Assembly (NCBI RefSeq): GCF_034190915.1 | Contig: NW_026947486.1 | Coordinates: forward strand, 99,356,123 to 99,420,122 | From: Cavia porcellus | Lineage: Eukaryota; Chordata; Mammalia; Rodentia; Caviidae | Reading direction: 5' to 3' | DNA length: 64,000 bases | Part shown: in pieces, positions 1 to 11,797 of the stretch | Layout: each line of letters opens with the position of its first letter | How positions within the stretch are numbered: position 1 is the stretch's first letter | Program-made: the position numbers and the translations under genes | Notes under the pieces: generated by a model | Databases searched by the model: none | What the model saw: only the letters and a program-made list of their open reading frames with translations | Told to the model about the DNA's origin: nothing

Positions 1-327
1 AGTTATGGGCAATTCTGTTGAAGATAGCAAGAGGCATTATAGTATTCATTGTTGATCACCTTGTATTTTGTTTTTACATCATATACTATGTCTGTTCTTG
101 CTTTAACTGGTCCTAATTTGTTTTGTCACATTTGGCTTTGTTCTCTTCAAACAAAGCAATAAGAACCATAGGAGTAATAAAACCTAAAATGTGTAATTGG
201 TATTGTAAAAAAGAGGAAAAGAAAGTGCTCTAAAAGATATAACCACACGTATGTTTAAGTGTGTAAAACAGATAACCATATTACTAAATTTGTGTTGGCT
301 CACTGAACAGAACTGTTTGCAGTCAAA
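1..327 (+). mobile_element. L1 3' UTR fragment, sense strand
   Basis: This is the non-coding 3' end of an L1 retrotransposon. It matches, in reverse complement, the 3' UTRs of the antisense L1 copies near 22.0-22.4 kb and 53.2-53.6 kb; shared landmarks are the 'ttgttgatcacc' segment at 49-60 and 'ctgtttgcagtc' near 312-325. A short A-rich run follows at 325-332, so the copy ends earlier than the others, whose 3' UTR goes on for about 200 bases. The 5' part lies outside the window. Confidence 0.7.
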
Positions 328-784
328 AAAAGAATAGAGGATGATTTAATCATGGAGACTGTTCAATGCCATAGCCATGAAATTGTGCATATGTACTTGT
401 GTGTGCAGAAGTTCCATGACAGCACACACCTCCAAACTACTCAGGTTGTCAGATGTGCAGGCCCTGTCCCAGTGCCTCTTCCAATTTGTCCAGGCTCCTC
501 TGTCACTCACTACCTGATAAGCTAATTTTCCCCGGTGAAAGTAACATCAACGTTTTGATGCAAACTGGTTTTCCAAGTTCATATATATCTGACACCCAAC
601 CTCTCAGAAGAGAACCCACTGCTGAGACTGTCTCAGTAGGTGACGCCTGAAGCCTTAACTGTGGCTGCCCTGTGTGAATTGCACAAACTTTGCCTTGACA
701 TCTCATAACGAACTTAGATGGATATTTGATATTTTCACTTTGCAAAGTGTAAACGGGGCACCAGGAAGAAACAATTAACTTTTT
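328..784. other. unassigned sequence
   Basis: I see no coding region, SINE or recognisable repeat here. Overlapping small ORFs on both strands at 453-745 show no family signature and are probably chance. Confidence 0.5.
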
Positions 785-1288
785 GTGGTGTCGCCTAAGG
801 AGTCTGGCCCCCTCATAGTCTGTGATAACATCAGTCCCGCATGGGAACAGAGACTGGGTAGGAAAGCCTGCCCAAGAGGAGAAAAGGTTCTCGCCTCTTT
901 TCTCATGATGTGCGACTAGGCTGTGTTTACAGAGCTAGTAGGAAGTGGCCTACCTTCAGGTGGCTAGAAAGAACAAACATAATTAAAAACATTCTTGGGC
1001 TAATGGAGTTCCTCCTGGGTTATTGGGGCAAGAAGAACCGGTTATGCTTGTTTGCTTAACTTAGATAGTTTGGATAAACATTGTAGTTTGTCACAAAGCT
1101 TGTCACAAAGAATGCTATTTCAAGATAAATGTCTGTGCACTGTGAGTTGATCTGGTTCACTATATAAGAGCCTAAAAATAAAGCACAGCATGCAGTTGCA
1201 ATTGCTGTTTTCTCTGCTCTGTATCCCCCGTGTCCTGATTTCGTGAGTGTGTGTGTGTGTGCCTCTTCCCGGGGTCCCAAGTGCACTA
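785..1288 (+). mobile_element. probable solo LTR, class-II (ERVK-like)
   Basis: The stretch reads like a long terminal repeat. A TATA box (ctatataagagcc) lies near 1159-1171, followed about 10 bases on by a polyadenylation signal (aaaaataaagcac) near 1174-1186. A short R/U5-like part follows, with a GT run at 1243-1260 and an end near 'cccggggtccca'. The very close TATA-to-AATAAA spacing is typical of class-II rodent LTRs. No internal retroviral sequence follows and no clear target-site duplication was found, so edges and class are uncertain. Confidence 0.45.
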
Positions 1289-1317
1289 GAAACTCGCGAC
1301 AACTTTTCCAAAGGCGA

Positions 1318-1392
1318 AAAGCCAGTAGGCTGCAGAGCCAGGATTTGAGACCTACCATGTAACCCCTCAGCTAACACTACACTTGTGGAAAC
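1318..1392 (-). mobile_element. MIR SINE fragment
   Basis: The text around 'gcagagccaggatttga' (about 1330-1350), preceded by 'gccagtagg', is the reverse complement of the conserved MIR core. It is an old, diverged mammalian SINE fragment, only about 75 bases long. Confidence 0.55.
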
Positions 1393-2324
1393 ACTATCTC
1401 CCTGTGGAAAGGAAAAGCAAAAGCACACAGTGCATGTGCAGGGAATCATGGCCTCAGGGACAGTCTAACCACAGATTCAACTGACACAGCTTCTCTCCTC
1501 ATCAGCCTCTACCCAGACAGTTTTGAGCTATCTTCCTAGATCTAAACCATGACTTCCAAACACTAGAGAACCTTAACACAAATGATTGCATCTACTTCCA
1601 TCTGTGGATTCCAACCCTTTGCAACATTAAAATTAAAATTCAATATTAAAATAATTTCTAAATGACCACACCCATGTTTCTGGGACGATCCTAACTCTCC
1701 CTGCAAAGTGCCTGACTGAGGAAACTCAAAGAATATTGAACTGTACCTTGTATCAAACACTTGAGGACATATTCCTGATCACATTTTCTGAGAGTACTGA
1801 CTACAAAATGCTTACGAGTGTGAGTAGTCATCTATCCCTGTGAGATATATTCAGCTGTTAATTCCTGTAGGACATGAAAATGTCCATTTCCTAGGAAGGG
1901 CAAGAATTCTGCTAAAACCCTTACCCTCACGGTATCTGTGTGAGAATGGACTCCTAGCTTCCATAACTGCCTGTTAGCAGACAGGTCTGCCTAATGGCTT
2001 TGACAGTGACCAGGTTTCCTTATTTGTCACTTCTCTGTCCTTACCATGATTCTGATCTATACCTTCTCACTCCTTCTTTCTCTACTCATGTTAATTTAAC
2101 TCATCTTTTCCCTGTGCTAGTATTGGACCACATGGCTCCACAAGTTATACCAATGGTCTACACCTTTGGGCTGGTTTGATCCTCCATTCACAACGACCAT
2201 TCTCCCCTGTACAAATCAAATTTGTATTCATTTCCCAGAGTTAACTCTTTCCTAGTGCGAAAAGTTATCAGGAAGGTCTTTCCTAGAAGCAGTCAGTGGC
2301 CCAGTCACAGATGCTACATTCAAT
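1393..2324. other. unassigned sequence
   Basis: No gene or repeat is recognised. The small ORFs (for example 1994-2179 +) carry no family signature. Confidence 0.45.
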
Positions 2325-2475
2325 TTTTTGGCATTTTTGAGACAGGGTTCTCTATGCAGTTAAAGTGGGACTTGATCTCACTTAGTAGCTCAGGCTGGTC
2401 TTAAACTTGAAACAAGCCTCCCACCTCAGCTTCCCAAGTGGTGGAATTACAGGCGTTCACCCCCACACTTGTTGC
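2325..2475 (-). mobile_element. B1-type SINE
   Basis: On the plus strand it starts with a T-rich run, then 'gagacagggttctctatg', 'agctcaggctggtctt', 'cagcttcccaagtg' and 'attacaggcgttcacc'. This is the reverse complement of a 7SL-derived B1 element. The internal Pol III promoter region lies at the high-coordinate end. The copy is diverged. Confidence 0.85.
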
Positions 2476-2582
2476 CACATTGAATTTTAAAACAGATTGT
2501 AGAAGTTTCAAAGATATCGCACTCTTGCTTTTCCCAAGTTCTCTTGTGCACAGATGTTCCAGGATTCCTAGGCATTGACGGC

Positions 2583-2619
2583 AGGGTTAGGTTTAGGGTT
2601 AGGGTTAGGGTTCGGGTTT
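2583..2619 (+). repeat. interstitial telomere-like (TTAGGG)n
   Basis: The stretch holds about six TTAGGG-like hexamers, of which at least three are exact; the others are variants (ggtttaggg, ggttcggg). It lies in unassigned DNA, not at a chromosome end. Such short interstitial telomeric tracts in rodents are usually explained by telomerase-assisted repair of double-strand breaks. Confidence 0.85.
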
Positions 2620-3414
2620 TTGTGGGGAGGAAAGAAACAGAAATGTTCTTGCATTCACTGAACAGAGTGTTTCTTGCATTCACTGAACACAGTTTATGAT
2701 CTGTGTGATATTTGTGAGCATCTGCTCAGGGTGAATGAAAATTACCATGAGACGAAGCAGAAGTTTCCTAGCCATGGGAACCATATTATACCTCTTCCCT
2801 GCATAGGGATTACTATCTTTCTGTCAAAACTTCTCCATGGAATGTGAAAAATATCATTTTCCTTACCTTCCTACAACATTAAATCGTGTGGTATGTGGGG
2901 TGGCAATTTATATAACGCCATTATCCTAATTTCAGTTCTTTAGGAGACCAGCATTATCAAAACACCAGGATCTCAGTCTAGGTGCATACCACACTGGTAT
3001 GCTGGCAAGTGTTCAGCATTTTTGAACCCTATGATAAATTTTCCATCATGATTTTAAAAAAGAGGAATACACAGCCCTTTTTCCTATTTGATGCATGAGA
3101 GCCTGAAGGGATGTTTAACCTATCTAGAAAACACCCACTGGTATCTCACTTTAATGATACAGTCATTATAATACATTATAATATAATAATACAGTCATTC
3201 TAGATCAGAAACTCGGGACGTACTATGGCATCAGTAGTACGACAATTCATAGCCAACATTTCTGCAATTAAATTTACTGTTTATGAGAACTGTGTAAGAT
3301 AAGAGAAATAAATACAGAGCTGTTACCAAAGCTACACCAAAAATTGAAAATTATCTGTTTCATTCTACCAGGAACTGGTCCCTGACTGGAACTTGTGCCC
3401 CAAATTCCTGATGA
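2620..3414. other. unassigned AT-rich sequence
   Basis: No gene or clear repeat is seen. A short palindromic run of 'attataatacattataatataataata' type lies near 3163-3190; it was not pursued further. Confidence 0.4.
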
Positions 3415-3561
3415 TTGCTCTGTGTAGTGGTGCACACCTATTATCTTAGCACTCAGGAGACAAAGCAGGAGGAGGACCATGATTTCAAGTCCTTCATGGA
3501 CTCCTCATCCAGTTCAAGACTTGCTAGAGTTAAAGAACCAGACCCTGTTTCAAAAATGCCT
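3415..3561 (+). mobile_element. B1-type SINE
   Basis: Diverged sense-strand B1: 'gtagtggtgcacacctatt', 'tagcactcaggagacaaagc', then 'agaccctgtttcaaaaatg' at the 3' end. The A-rich tail runs straight into the GAA/GA microsatellite that follows, a common way for such repeats to arise. Confidence 0.75.
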
Positions 3562-3684
3562 AGGAGGAGGAGAAGGAGAAGAAGAAGAAGAAGAAGAAGA
3601 AGAAGAAGAAGAAGAAGAAGAAGAAGAAGAAGAAGAAGAAGAAGAAGAAGAAGAAGAAGAAGAAAGAGAGAGAGAGAAAGAGAC

Positions 3685-3740
<56 letters not shown>
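3562..3740 (+). repeat. (GAA)n/(GA)n purine tract
   Basis: About 180 bases of almost pure purine. AGG/AGA units give way to roughly 30 GAA units (3574-3664), then to GAGA/GACAGA and a pure GA run to 3740. The long poly-Arg and poly-Glu reading frames across it come only from the triplet repeat and are not genes. Uninterrupted GAA on one strand can form triplex DNA. Confidence 0.95.
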
Positions 3741-3743
<3 letters not shown>

Positions 3744-4667
3744 AGTGAGGAAGTGTCCTCTATGTCCACTTCATTTTCTGGATTTCATTGTCTGTTTCAG
3801 GCTGTCTCAGTGGTTCTGTCTTCCTGACACTATGGGTAAAGTCCAAGAATCATGGATAGCGTACAGAGGGCCCTCGCAGAGTACCAGAAATGATCGCTGA
3901 GGATATTCAAATTGCGTCTCCAATAACAATCAGGCTTGCTTACTCACTGGACAAGTAGAAAGATGTAGAAATGATGGGTACCTGTCCAGTGGTTATGGAT
4001 GTCTGTATGAGCAGACTCAAGAAGGAGGATTCTTTTACAGAAAGTCATGTGATCCACATGCTTAGGTCTAATAGTTTGTATGAAAAACATTAGAACAACT
4101 AACCTTTCCCATGTTTCTGTAATTAACTACAATAGATGTATTTTTACTTCTGCAGATTTGAAGTGTGTTTTTTGACAGCCTTTTTATGTTATACTCAAAA
4201 GGGAATTCTGACGATGTTAATATGCATTGTAGGAGCTAGAACTCAGGGGTGAATGTGAGATTGAGCCTCATACCTCACCTCTTCCACTGCTAATGTGAGA
4301 AATAAGTGTGCGCGTGCCCAGCTTCTACAAAGTACAGGATGATGCAGTAGCTAAGCGCACCCTGCCTAGCCATTGTTGAGAGGCATCTAGTGTTTTCCCC
4401 TCTAAAATCCACCTGTTCATCCTGAAGAAAAGACGCTGTGGAAGAGAAGGCCATGGGATGGGTGGGGATTATAAATATTCTTTTGACATCCCAAAGAGTT
4501 GAGAGAGACCTCTACATGTGATGGCTCTGACACATGTGATCCAAAGAGGGCAATGACAAACTCAGTTGGAAAACTAGTCAGGTCAAAGTCTATTGAGAGA
4601 ATTCCTTTTACTAGAACTAATCCAAACATAGGCAAAATGATGCTGAGATGTCTCCCATTTAAAAGTT
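3741..4667. other. unassigned sequence
   Basis: No coding region or repeat family is recognised. Small overlapping ORFs at 4417-4735 on both strands have no visible domain. Confidence 0.4.
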
Positions 4668-4765
4668 CATCCCAGGGCCAGGGAGAGGGCTCAGTGGCAC
4701 ATCGCCTGCCTGACAAGCAAGAGATACTGAGTTAAATTCCTGGTATAAAATAAATCCATAAATAA
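4668..4765 (+). mobile_element. ID-type SINE
   Basis: The text 'agagggctcagtggcaca', 'gcctgcctgacaagc' and 'gagttaaattcctggtat' matches the ID element layout. ID is derived from a tRNA/BC1-like RNA and carries A-box and B-box promoter remnants. An A-rich tail with 'ataaataaaac' follows. Confidence 0.75.
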
Positions 4766-6088
4766 AACAGCTCACTCCCCAAAATCATAGGCAGAGAAAG
4801 CCAGATATTCACTGCGAGATACACGAAATGGTAACTGTGCCAGAAACTTGACCTTGAGAAATCAGAGGTTAAGCAGACTGGAGAAATGAGGGAGCCAAGG
4901 AACAGAAGCAATGGGGGATGCACAAGCCTTAGTGATGAGTAAGGTGGAACAGACAGGAGGGGCACAGGGAAGAATGGCGCTTGAGCACTCCCAAGACCAG
5001 GAAACCTGATGGGTCATGTACCCTCAAAACTTGACTGTGATGAGAGAGGAGAAATCACTGAATGTGAAGAGGCAGCAGTGGAGCGAGAGCACAAACCCAA
5101 GGAGCAGAGACAGAGGACCAGCCTCCTACACTCCATGGCCACCCAAGCACAGTTCATAATTGTCACGCAGTGGGTCACACGGCACGCAGAAGAAATTACA
5201 CAATGATGACACTGAGGGGAAAAGTAGGGCATTCTGAGGAAGAACTGAAGTCATAAAGGACGAGGACCAGGACTTGGACATTTAAAGGCACCCAGAGTAG
5301 TGCTGCAGGGGGTTCCTGTGGGTCTACTAAGTCTCACACTTGGCTGAATCTGCATAGCTGTTGGTGGTACCTCTTTCAGCTCCCACCATGAGTTTCCCAC
5401 TCTGTGGGACCATGACTGACATCTTGATTCCTCAGGCTTTTAATATTCACTCACTGTTCTGCTAAATAAAGCATGGCCGCCTCTTGTGTGACAGCTGCAA
5501 ATGTTGTAGCTTAGAGCACAAAAGGACAGGTCCTATGCCTCACGGAAAATGGTTCCTCTTACTGTTCCCCTGTGCTTCTTGTGGTTGTTTCGGGTCCCTG
5601 GAAGTCATTATCTGAAAGAGGCCTCAAAGATGGGTGGAATTACAGAGGAGCTCACATTTGTGAGTGATGCATGGGTCCGCAGTCCTCACCTCCCATTAAT
5701 CCTGTAGCATGGCTGAGGTGGACACTTGTTCTCAGAGAGTAATGGAATGCTGTCAGCCCACTCAGGTGCCAGTGAGTCACAGCCGCTGTTGCCAGAGATC
5801 CTCCCTGTGCTCAGGCGTTGACTTCCGAACCCAGCCCAGAACAGCTGTGTGAGTGAATAAGATTTCTGGCTTTTTAGCAAGCAAACCTCTGATTCTTTCT
5901 GCTTTCTATAGAAACCCAATCGAGCCTCATTTGGAACATGGTGCTTCAGACATGTGGTAACTCAGAGGCTCTTTGAAGGTGATGTTTTTATTCATTTCTC
6001 ATTCATTAGAACACCACGCTTCTCCCCAAGATGGTATGAGGATTTAAAAGGAAGTAAATTGCAGCCATAATACAAGGATTTCTCCTCT
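4766..6088. other. unassigned sequence
   Basis: No gene is recognised. A 'ctaaataaagcatgg' polyadenylation-like motif near 5463 follows a C/T-rich stretch and could be the end of a worn LTR, but nothing else supports that. Confidence 0.35.
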
Positions 6089-6132
6089 GCTAGGAAAAAG
6101 GAAAACAAAACAAAACAAAACAAAACAAAAAC
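6089..6132 (+). repeat. (AAAAC)n simple repeat
   Basis: Repeated AAAAC pentamers after an A/G-rich lead-in. No SINE body is recognisable beside it. Confidence 0.8.
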
Positions 6133-6296
6133 GACATCAAATGTAGACTTTCCACCATGAGTCTGTAGCATTCCAGAGTACTGACATAGAGATTTCCACC
6201 AACATGCTGAGACTTCAGGGCAGTTGTGGTGATATTAGAGGCTCTCTACTTGTTTTTGAAACATACTCTGAACAACAGCAAAAAAGCCACTGATCC

Positions 6297-6390
6297 TCGG
6301 TAGGTTGGCAAACTATGTCCTATGTGCCAAATATGCTGTCCCCTAATTTTTACAAATAGTTATTTGAGAGATAATTGTTATAATGTGTAA
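6297..6390. mobile_element. old DNA-transposon fragment, hAT-like
   Basis: The run 'ggttggcaaactatg' followed by 'gtgccaaat', then 'tttttacaaatagtt', resembles the terminal part of an ancient mammalian non-autonomous hAT/MER-class element ('ggtcagcaaactatggccc' type). The match is by memory of the consensus and the copy is heavily diverged. Confidence 0.4.
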
Positions 6391-9385
6391 TTCATCCATC
6401 CAGACTACACAATGGAATGGATTTTAATGTATTTTCAGCACCATGCTACCATCCATGCAATAAAGGTTGTGCTAGTTTTGTGCTTTTAAAGAAAAACCTC
6501 CACCTATTAGGTATCATTTCCTTTTCCTAAAGAATTTTACTACATCTACTTTATTGTAACACGGCCTCTTCATTGAGTTTCTTGTCATCTAGACTTGCTT
6601 CAGCACCAAGGTCACAAAGGCAGATACTTAAAGAAAGAACTATATGCCTCCAAATTTCATGTGTCCTCATGAAGGCCATGGCAACCTAGGTTCCTTTGTA
6701 TGTGCCTCTCTTCCCAAGGACTCTGACAGGCAGCTGTGGATGTGCACTCACAGAAGGAGATGGCAGTAGTTACGGGTAGAATATCAGTTCTTCCCCTGAA
6801 ACTCACGCGAATCACAGGTTTACCCTAAGTCACACGCAGTCTGTGCCCAGACTTCTGTCTCATCATCCATGTCAGGTATGGAATCATTCATCCTGCATCC
6901 ACTAGATCAAGTAGGCAGGCTGCTTAGAATCCCAGGGTGCCAGACAAAGCAGCCAAAGCTGACTCTCAGGAGACAAACTCTGTGCATGCTTGGCTTCAGA
7001 GGGCAGAATAGGCTGCCAAGTGCTGGCCACGTTGGAGTGATCCCTGATGGTAATGAGCATATGCACAGTCTTTGACAGGGTCAGTCTTAGTGCTTATGTG
7101 TGCGCAGTCAGTGTCTATGTGGGCTTTGGTGATGCAGTGTAAATAATCCCACCGAAGGACACAGGACTTAAATCCCCAGCAATGTGCTTCAAGTCTGCAC
7201 ATTCTGTGTTTCTGAGTCTGGGTCTCAGTATCAGGAATAGAATTTTCACCGTATCAGTCGTTTTTAGGAGTTCATTAGTATCAACCTAAACACAGTGAAG
7301 GAGAAATATGGAATTACTAATGAACAGAGTGTAAAAATCTAGATCATGTCTAGTTTCAGCCTTCAGTGGGTTCCTATTTGCACTAGAACTATTTCCATGG
7401 TGTGTGTGTGTGTTCATGTCTGTGTGCATGTGTGTGTGAATGTGTGTTTGTGTGTGTGGTTTTATGTAACTAATGTATGCACTGAACTCATTTTGTATAA
7501 TCTCTGCCTCAACATTTGAGTACATCAATTTTCTGATCATGTCCTGGGATTTGGACAACAGAGTTCTTTAAGGTAGCACTGCCATTGATCTCAGGAGCCT
7601 GGCCCTTTCTTTGGGGAAATGCACAAAGTCCTACCTCTTATGTGGGAAAGTTTCCATCACACCCAGAGTCATCAGGAACAACGTTACACAAGAGTCATGG
7701 GAGAAAAGGGGAAATGTGGCTGCTGAGTCATTGTTGCAATGAGAGGAGTGAGAGGAGTGGAGGGGACACAGGTAGGCAGGAACAAATGTTGCTGAGAGAG
7801 ACATTCCCTCAGCAAGTGAGAGGCATGAGCCCAGGAAGAGCCTGGCTTGCTAGGGAAGAAGGTCCTGCAGAGACAATAGCAATTTTCTCCTTACACGGAG
7901 ATGCTTTCCTCTCTGTGCTCTGTTTCCTTATAGAGGAGGCAACTGCTTTGCTCTCCTGTCAGAGATTTTCAACTGAGGCTACCAATCAAACTCACAGAGG
8001 CAGATCAACTGGAGAAAAGCATACAAATTTATTTCATGCATATTTTTCATGCAGTGGCAGCACTCATAAAGAAATGAAGAGCAAACTCATATACTGAAGG
8101 TGACAGAGTGCAGTGAGTTGGAAAAAGGAACTAAACTGTGGAGGGGTAAGAAAATGGAAGATATTTTGTGTCAATTTGCGCAGAATTCCCTTGGCATCAC
8201 ATTGGAATCCTTGAGGATAGCAACGCTGTTTTTATTCTAGTGTAGAGAGGGCATCTTTGCCTGGAGTTTTTGTTGACTGCTTTTAATAATAAGTGAGTAG
8301 GTCAGAATGAGGCCTCTTGCAGTTTCTGATATTGAAGGGCCTTTAATGAACATAGTCACCTTGCCACAGGCGTGTATTTTGAGTAATAGAGTCTTAATTG
8401 CTTCAACACCTTCAAAAGGAGAGAGAGACAATGAGAAGGCAGTGTTGAGGTCAATGAAAACATAATTTGTGTGGCTTCCCTCATTTCTGTCATCCTGTGG
8501 CCTAGAATTCAACACACTGTCCATTGTCGGGGACCAAAGCTCTCTTCTAAACAAAGGGCAACTGACCTGCCTTGATACCCAAAGTAAAGGAGCCAGAGTG
8601 AAAGAACAGCAGTCTCTGTTGCTGTCCTGACCACGCCCAAGGATCCATCATGAGCATCCCTGACCCCACACATTGAAGGGTTCCACATCCCATAGGATTG
8701 TTGGTCCCCACCCCAAGACAGACTGCTTTCAACTAAAGATCCTGACGAAAAAGACTTCAAGCCTCCACCAAAAGTAGACATTTACCACAAGTATCCTTCA
8801 GGTCAGGAGATACTCTGCCTTCCTTCAGGTTTCAAATACTCCACCCTCCACTCACACGCTTTTTCTAGGGAGGCAGGGCCTAAAGAATCTGTGTAATTGC
8901 AAAAGCCAAGTCTGATAAATGTCACACCCAATGGCCAGAAGATCCTGCCTCCAGTATTCCCCAAGCCTCAGAGCTTGCTTCTTTCTGAAGGCATCAGAAT
9001 CCCCTACCCCACCTCCTCTCAGAACATGCTCTTCCACCATTCACTGTCTCAAACAGCAACTACAAGGACAGGGAGAAAATATCAGGAGCATGACACAATG
9101 CAATCACATCAAGATGATGCCATGTCTGCTCCGAAATACAGGCCAGCATAGATCTGGGCCAGATGCAAACATGGGAGTATCTGTTTATATCTAAACTCTA
9201 AATACAGCCCAGAGTCTCCTAGTCCAATAAACAAAATCTCAGCATCATTGAAATCATTCCTCACACAAAGAAATGAAAAAGAGACAACTTGAATGAGAAA
9301 CAATGACTAGGTGACAATAAGACAATAAATGCCTTAGATGTCAGAATTCCCTAAAAAGGATTGCAAAGTACATCATAAAAGTGAT
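6391..9385. other. unassigned 3 kb; includes a chance-like 170-codon ORF
   Basis: No gene family is recognised. The longest ORF (7585-8097, plus) starts at an ATG, shows no domain, signal peptide or low-complexity pattern, and has no visible promoter or splice context. A GT-rich microsatellite lies at 7396-7463. The stretch 8510-8760 reads in places like a worn LTR but lacks a TATA/AATAAA pair, so I do not call one. Confidence 0.4.
7396..7463 (+). repeat. imperfect (GT)n microsatellite
   Basis: TG dinucleotides interrupted by CATG, AATG and TTTG variants. An old, degenerating repeat. Confidence 0.85.
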
Positions 9386-9515
9386 TCTAGAGCCATGTGA
9401 GATGTGTGTGATTCCAGCTTTTGGAGGGCTGAGGCACAAGGATCACTGAGTTTAATGCCAGCCTGAACTGGGTAGTGAAAGCCTGTCCCAGAAAAGATAA
9501 ATACCCCTTCATTTT
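9386..9515 (+). mobile_element. B1-type SINE
   Basis: Diverged B1: 'gatgtgtgtgattccagc', 'gagggctgaggcacaagg', 'gccagcctgaactgggtag' and 'agcctgtcccagaaaag' appear in the expected order. Confidence 0.75.
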
Positions 9516-10729
9516 TATAATATCTATTGTGTATTTTAGATCTTATTACTTTTTCAGTTTGTAACTTGAAAAACTATTTCTAAGAGGAAAACATGTAACT
9601 TATCAACTACTCATTTCTTAATGTTAATATTTTTCTTTATAATTCTGTAATAATTCTACACATTTTTCTGTTTGGTCTTTTTGTCTCTTTTTTTTTCTTT
9701 AAATAATAATTTTAAAACCCCATAAAAATCCCTACCAGAGTGCTCATTAAAAGGGTTCACTACTTGCAAAATGAGAATCAGTAGTTTTCTTCATATTCTT
9801 TTGGCTATGCAAATCTTTGTTTTGCTTATTGTCTTCCATTTACGCTTGCAGCAAATGCAGTTGCAAATTTATGCATTTTTTTTTATTTTTCGCTTGTTTG
9901 GTGCATATAAATAGTCAATAATGTACAATGAAACTCACATTATAAAAGCTTTATTTTATTCCTTGTAGTATATTATGCAAAATTTCTATATACATGAAAT
10001 TTCATAATAAATGTTTTTGCTTCACAGAGAAGAAGATAAGCAAATATGATTCTACAAGAAATTGAAGAATAATAACAGTTTAGGTTTATTGCCAAAAGCT
10101 GACAAAACACTCAATTGTTCTTCTTTTGGAAAATTTTGTTTTACCCACCATGCATACCATGGAGTATGGCTTAGCATCCCAAGTGGTCAGTACCGTTACA
10201 CAGAAGATCTGGAATGATTCTCCACGACATGTCTCTGATGAGAGAAAAGTCCCAGCTGCAGAACTATACAGGGGATACAACCGCATAGCGACCCAAGCCA
10301 AATACAGCCATGTGGCCCGGATAGTGGAGAAGCACGAGTCAGCATGTGGGACAGGACAGGACAGGACAGACGTGGGCAGGAAGGCATCAGGTGGAAACGG
10401 TCCTCTCTATGGACTGGATCCATTTCAACACCCAAGTTGTAACAGTGGAGTGAAGTTTTGCAAAATATTGCCAATTTAGGAAAGTAAGAACTGGTAAAGG
10501 GGCATTTCTGTTTAACTACATGTCAGTCTAGCATGATTGAAAAATTAAAATTTAATGGTAAAAAGGGCTTTTCTAAGAGATAACCTCTCCCACCAGAAAG
10601 CCCAAGTCACGTGTCTGAGATCTTCCTCCCTTGACTCAAGTTTTCTCTCTTCTCAGACACTGTACTCCACCCTGCTTGTGTCAGTGAGGCAAATTCAGGG
10701 CCCTGCTAACCTTCCCCCTGCCCAGAGAG
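9516..10729. other. unassigned, AT-rich then mixed
   Basis: 9516-10080 is strongly AT-rich without a recognised element. A 117-codon plus-strand ORF at 10126-10479 overlaps a minus-strand ORF. It has no recognisable domain and contains a short GGACA repeat, so I treat it as non-coding. Confidence 0.4.
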
Positions 10730-10880
10730 CCAATCTTTAGCAAGCTGATGCCTGGAAAATAGGACCCAGGAAAAAATATTAACTTGCCCACAGTCACAGA
10801 GATAGTAGGCAAGCAAATCAGAACTTGTTAGCACCATGCTACCAACTGCAGAGTTCACACTGCTGCTGTAGCAGCACTGT
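10730..10880 (-). mobile_element. MIR SINE
   Basis: On the plus strand 'ttaacttgcccacagtcac' is followed by 'agatagtaggcaagc' and 'aatcagaacttg'. This is the reverse complement of the MIR core around 'gctgtgtgaccttgggcaag'. An old, diverged copy. Confidence 0.65.
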
Positions 10881-11797
10881 CCCCGTCTGTACAAACCAAA
10901 AGCAGCAGCACACACAGTTCAGCTGCAGGGAAATGTGTCTTCAGGGTCCAGCAAACCCCAGATACCAAAAATAGCAGAGATCCTCCCTCTCACAGAATTC
11001 TACCCAGACACTGCGAGCCTTCTTTTCTAGGTCTTTAATTTATTTAAGAAAAATATACAATCTCAATAAAGTGATTATTTTCAGTTTCATATGTGGATAT
11101 TAAAATCAATCAACAGTAAGATATTTCTGAGATTTCCAGCCCATAACCATCAGGGGATCCTGAATACCCCTAAGGTGCCTATTTGCAAAAGTTCAAGGCA
11201 AAGTTTAGTACTTTTTCTAATTACCTAAGCATAGGTCCTGTGAGAGAGTTTTAATGACAGAGGAAATCAATATACTTGTGAATGTTGACTTGTGATATAT
11301 GCATCTCCCAAGAGTCAGGAGTGCCTTTCTGAAGGATGTGAAATCGATTCCTTTGAAAGAAAATCAACAGGAAGAGCGGAGCTTCTGTCTCCCCAGTAAT
11401 AACAGGTCTCTGTTAGGGTGGAATACTAACTTGTGTAACCGCCACTTGACAGACAGACTGCCTCACTGACACTGAACAGTTTTGTACTTTTTCATTTCTC
11501 TGATAGTACTGGGTCCCAACTGAGTACCCCTTATCCTCTACCCCTCCCTAATTTAATTTACTGCAACTTCTTTATTCCCTGTTCCAGTCATGGAACTTAG
11601 GACAACACTTATGGTTGGCAAGTTGTCTGCACCCAGGTCCTGACTCTGCTTTCAAAAGCACATTCCAGTCCCGGGACAAATCAAAATTAAGGTCAATACC
11701 TCGATGATCCTCTCCCCCAGTGCAAGATGATGTTGTACAAGAGCCACAAAGAGGCCCGACATAAGAAACCACACAAAATTTTAGCCCAGGTATGAGA
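10881..11797. other. unassigned sequence
   Basis: No gene or clear repeat is seen. The minus-strand ORFs at 11572-12088 run into the LTR that follows and look like chance. Confidence 0.4.

Noticed and set aside
3415..3900. 161-codon ORF with a long Arg run and an 89-codon ORF with a long Glu run
   Set aside because: Both are frames through the GAA/GA microsatellite and a B1 SINE; composition comes from the triplet repeat.
4668..4765. tRNA gene
   Set aside because: The tRNA-like promoter boxes belong to an ID SINE with an A-rich tail; no cloverleaf with an acceptor stem is evident.
7585..8097. 170-codon plus-strand ORF
   Set aside because: No domain, repeats or promoter context; length is within what chance gives in a 64 kb window.
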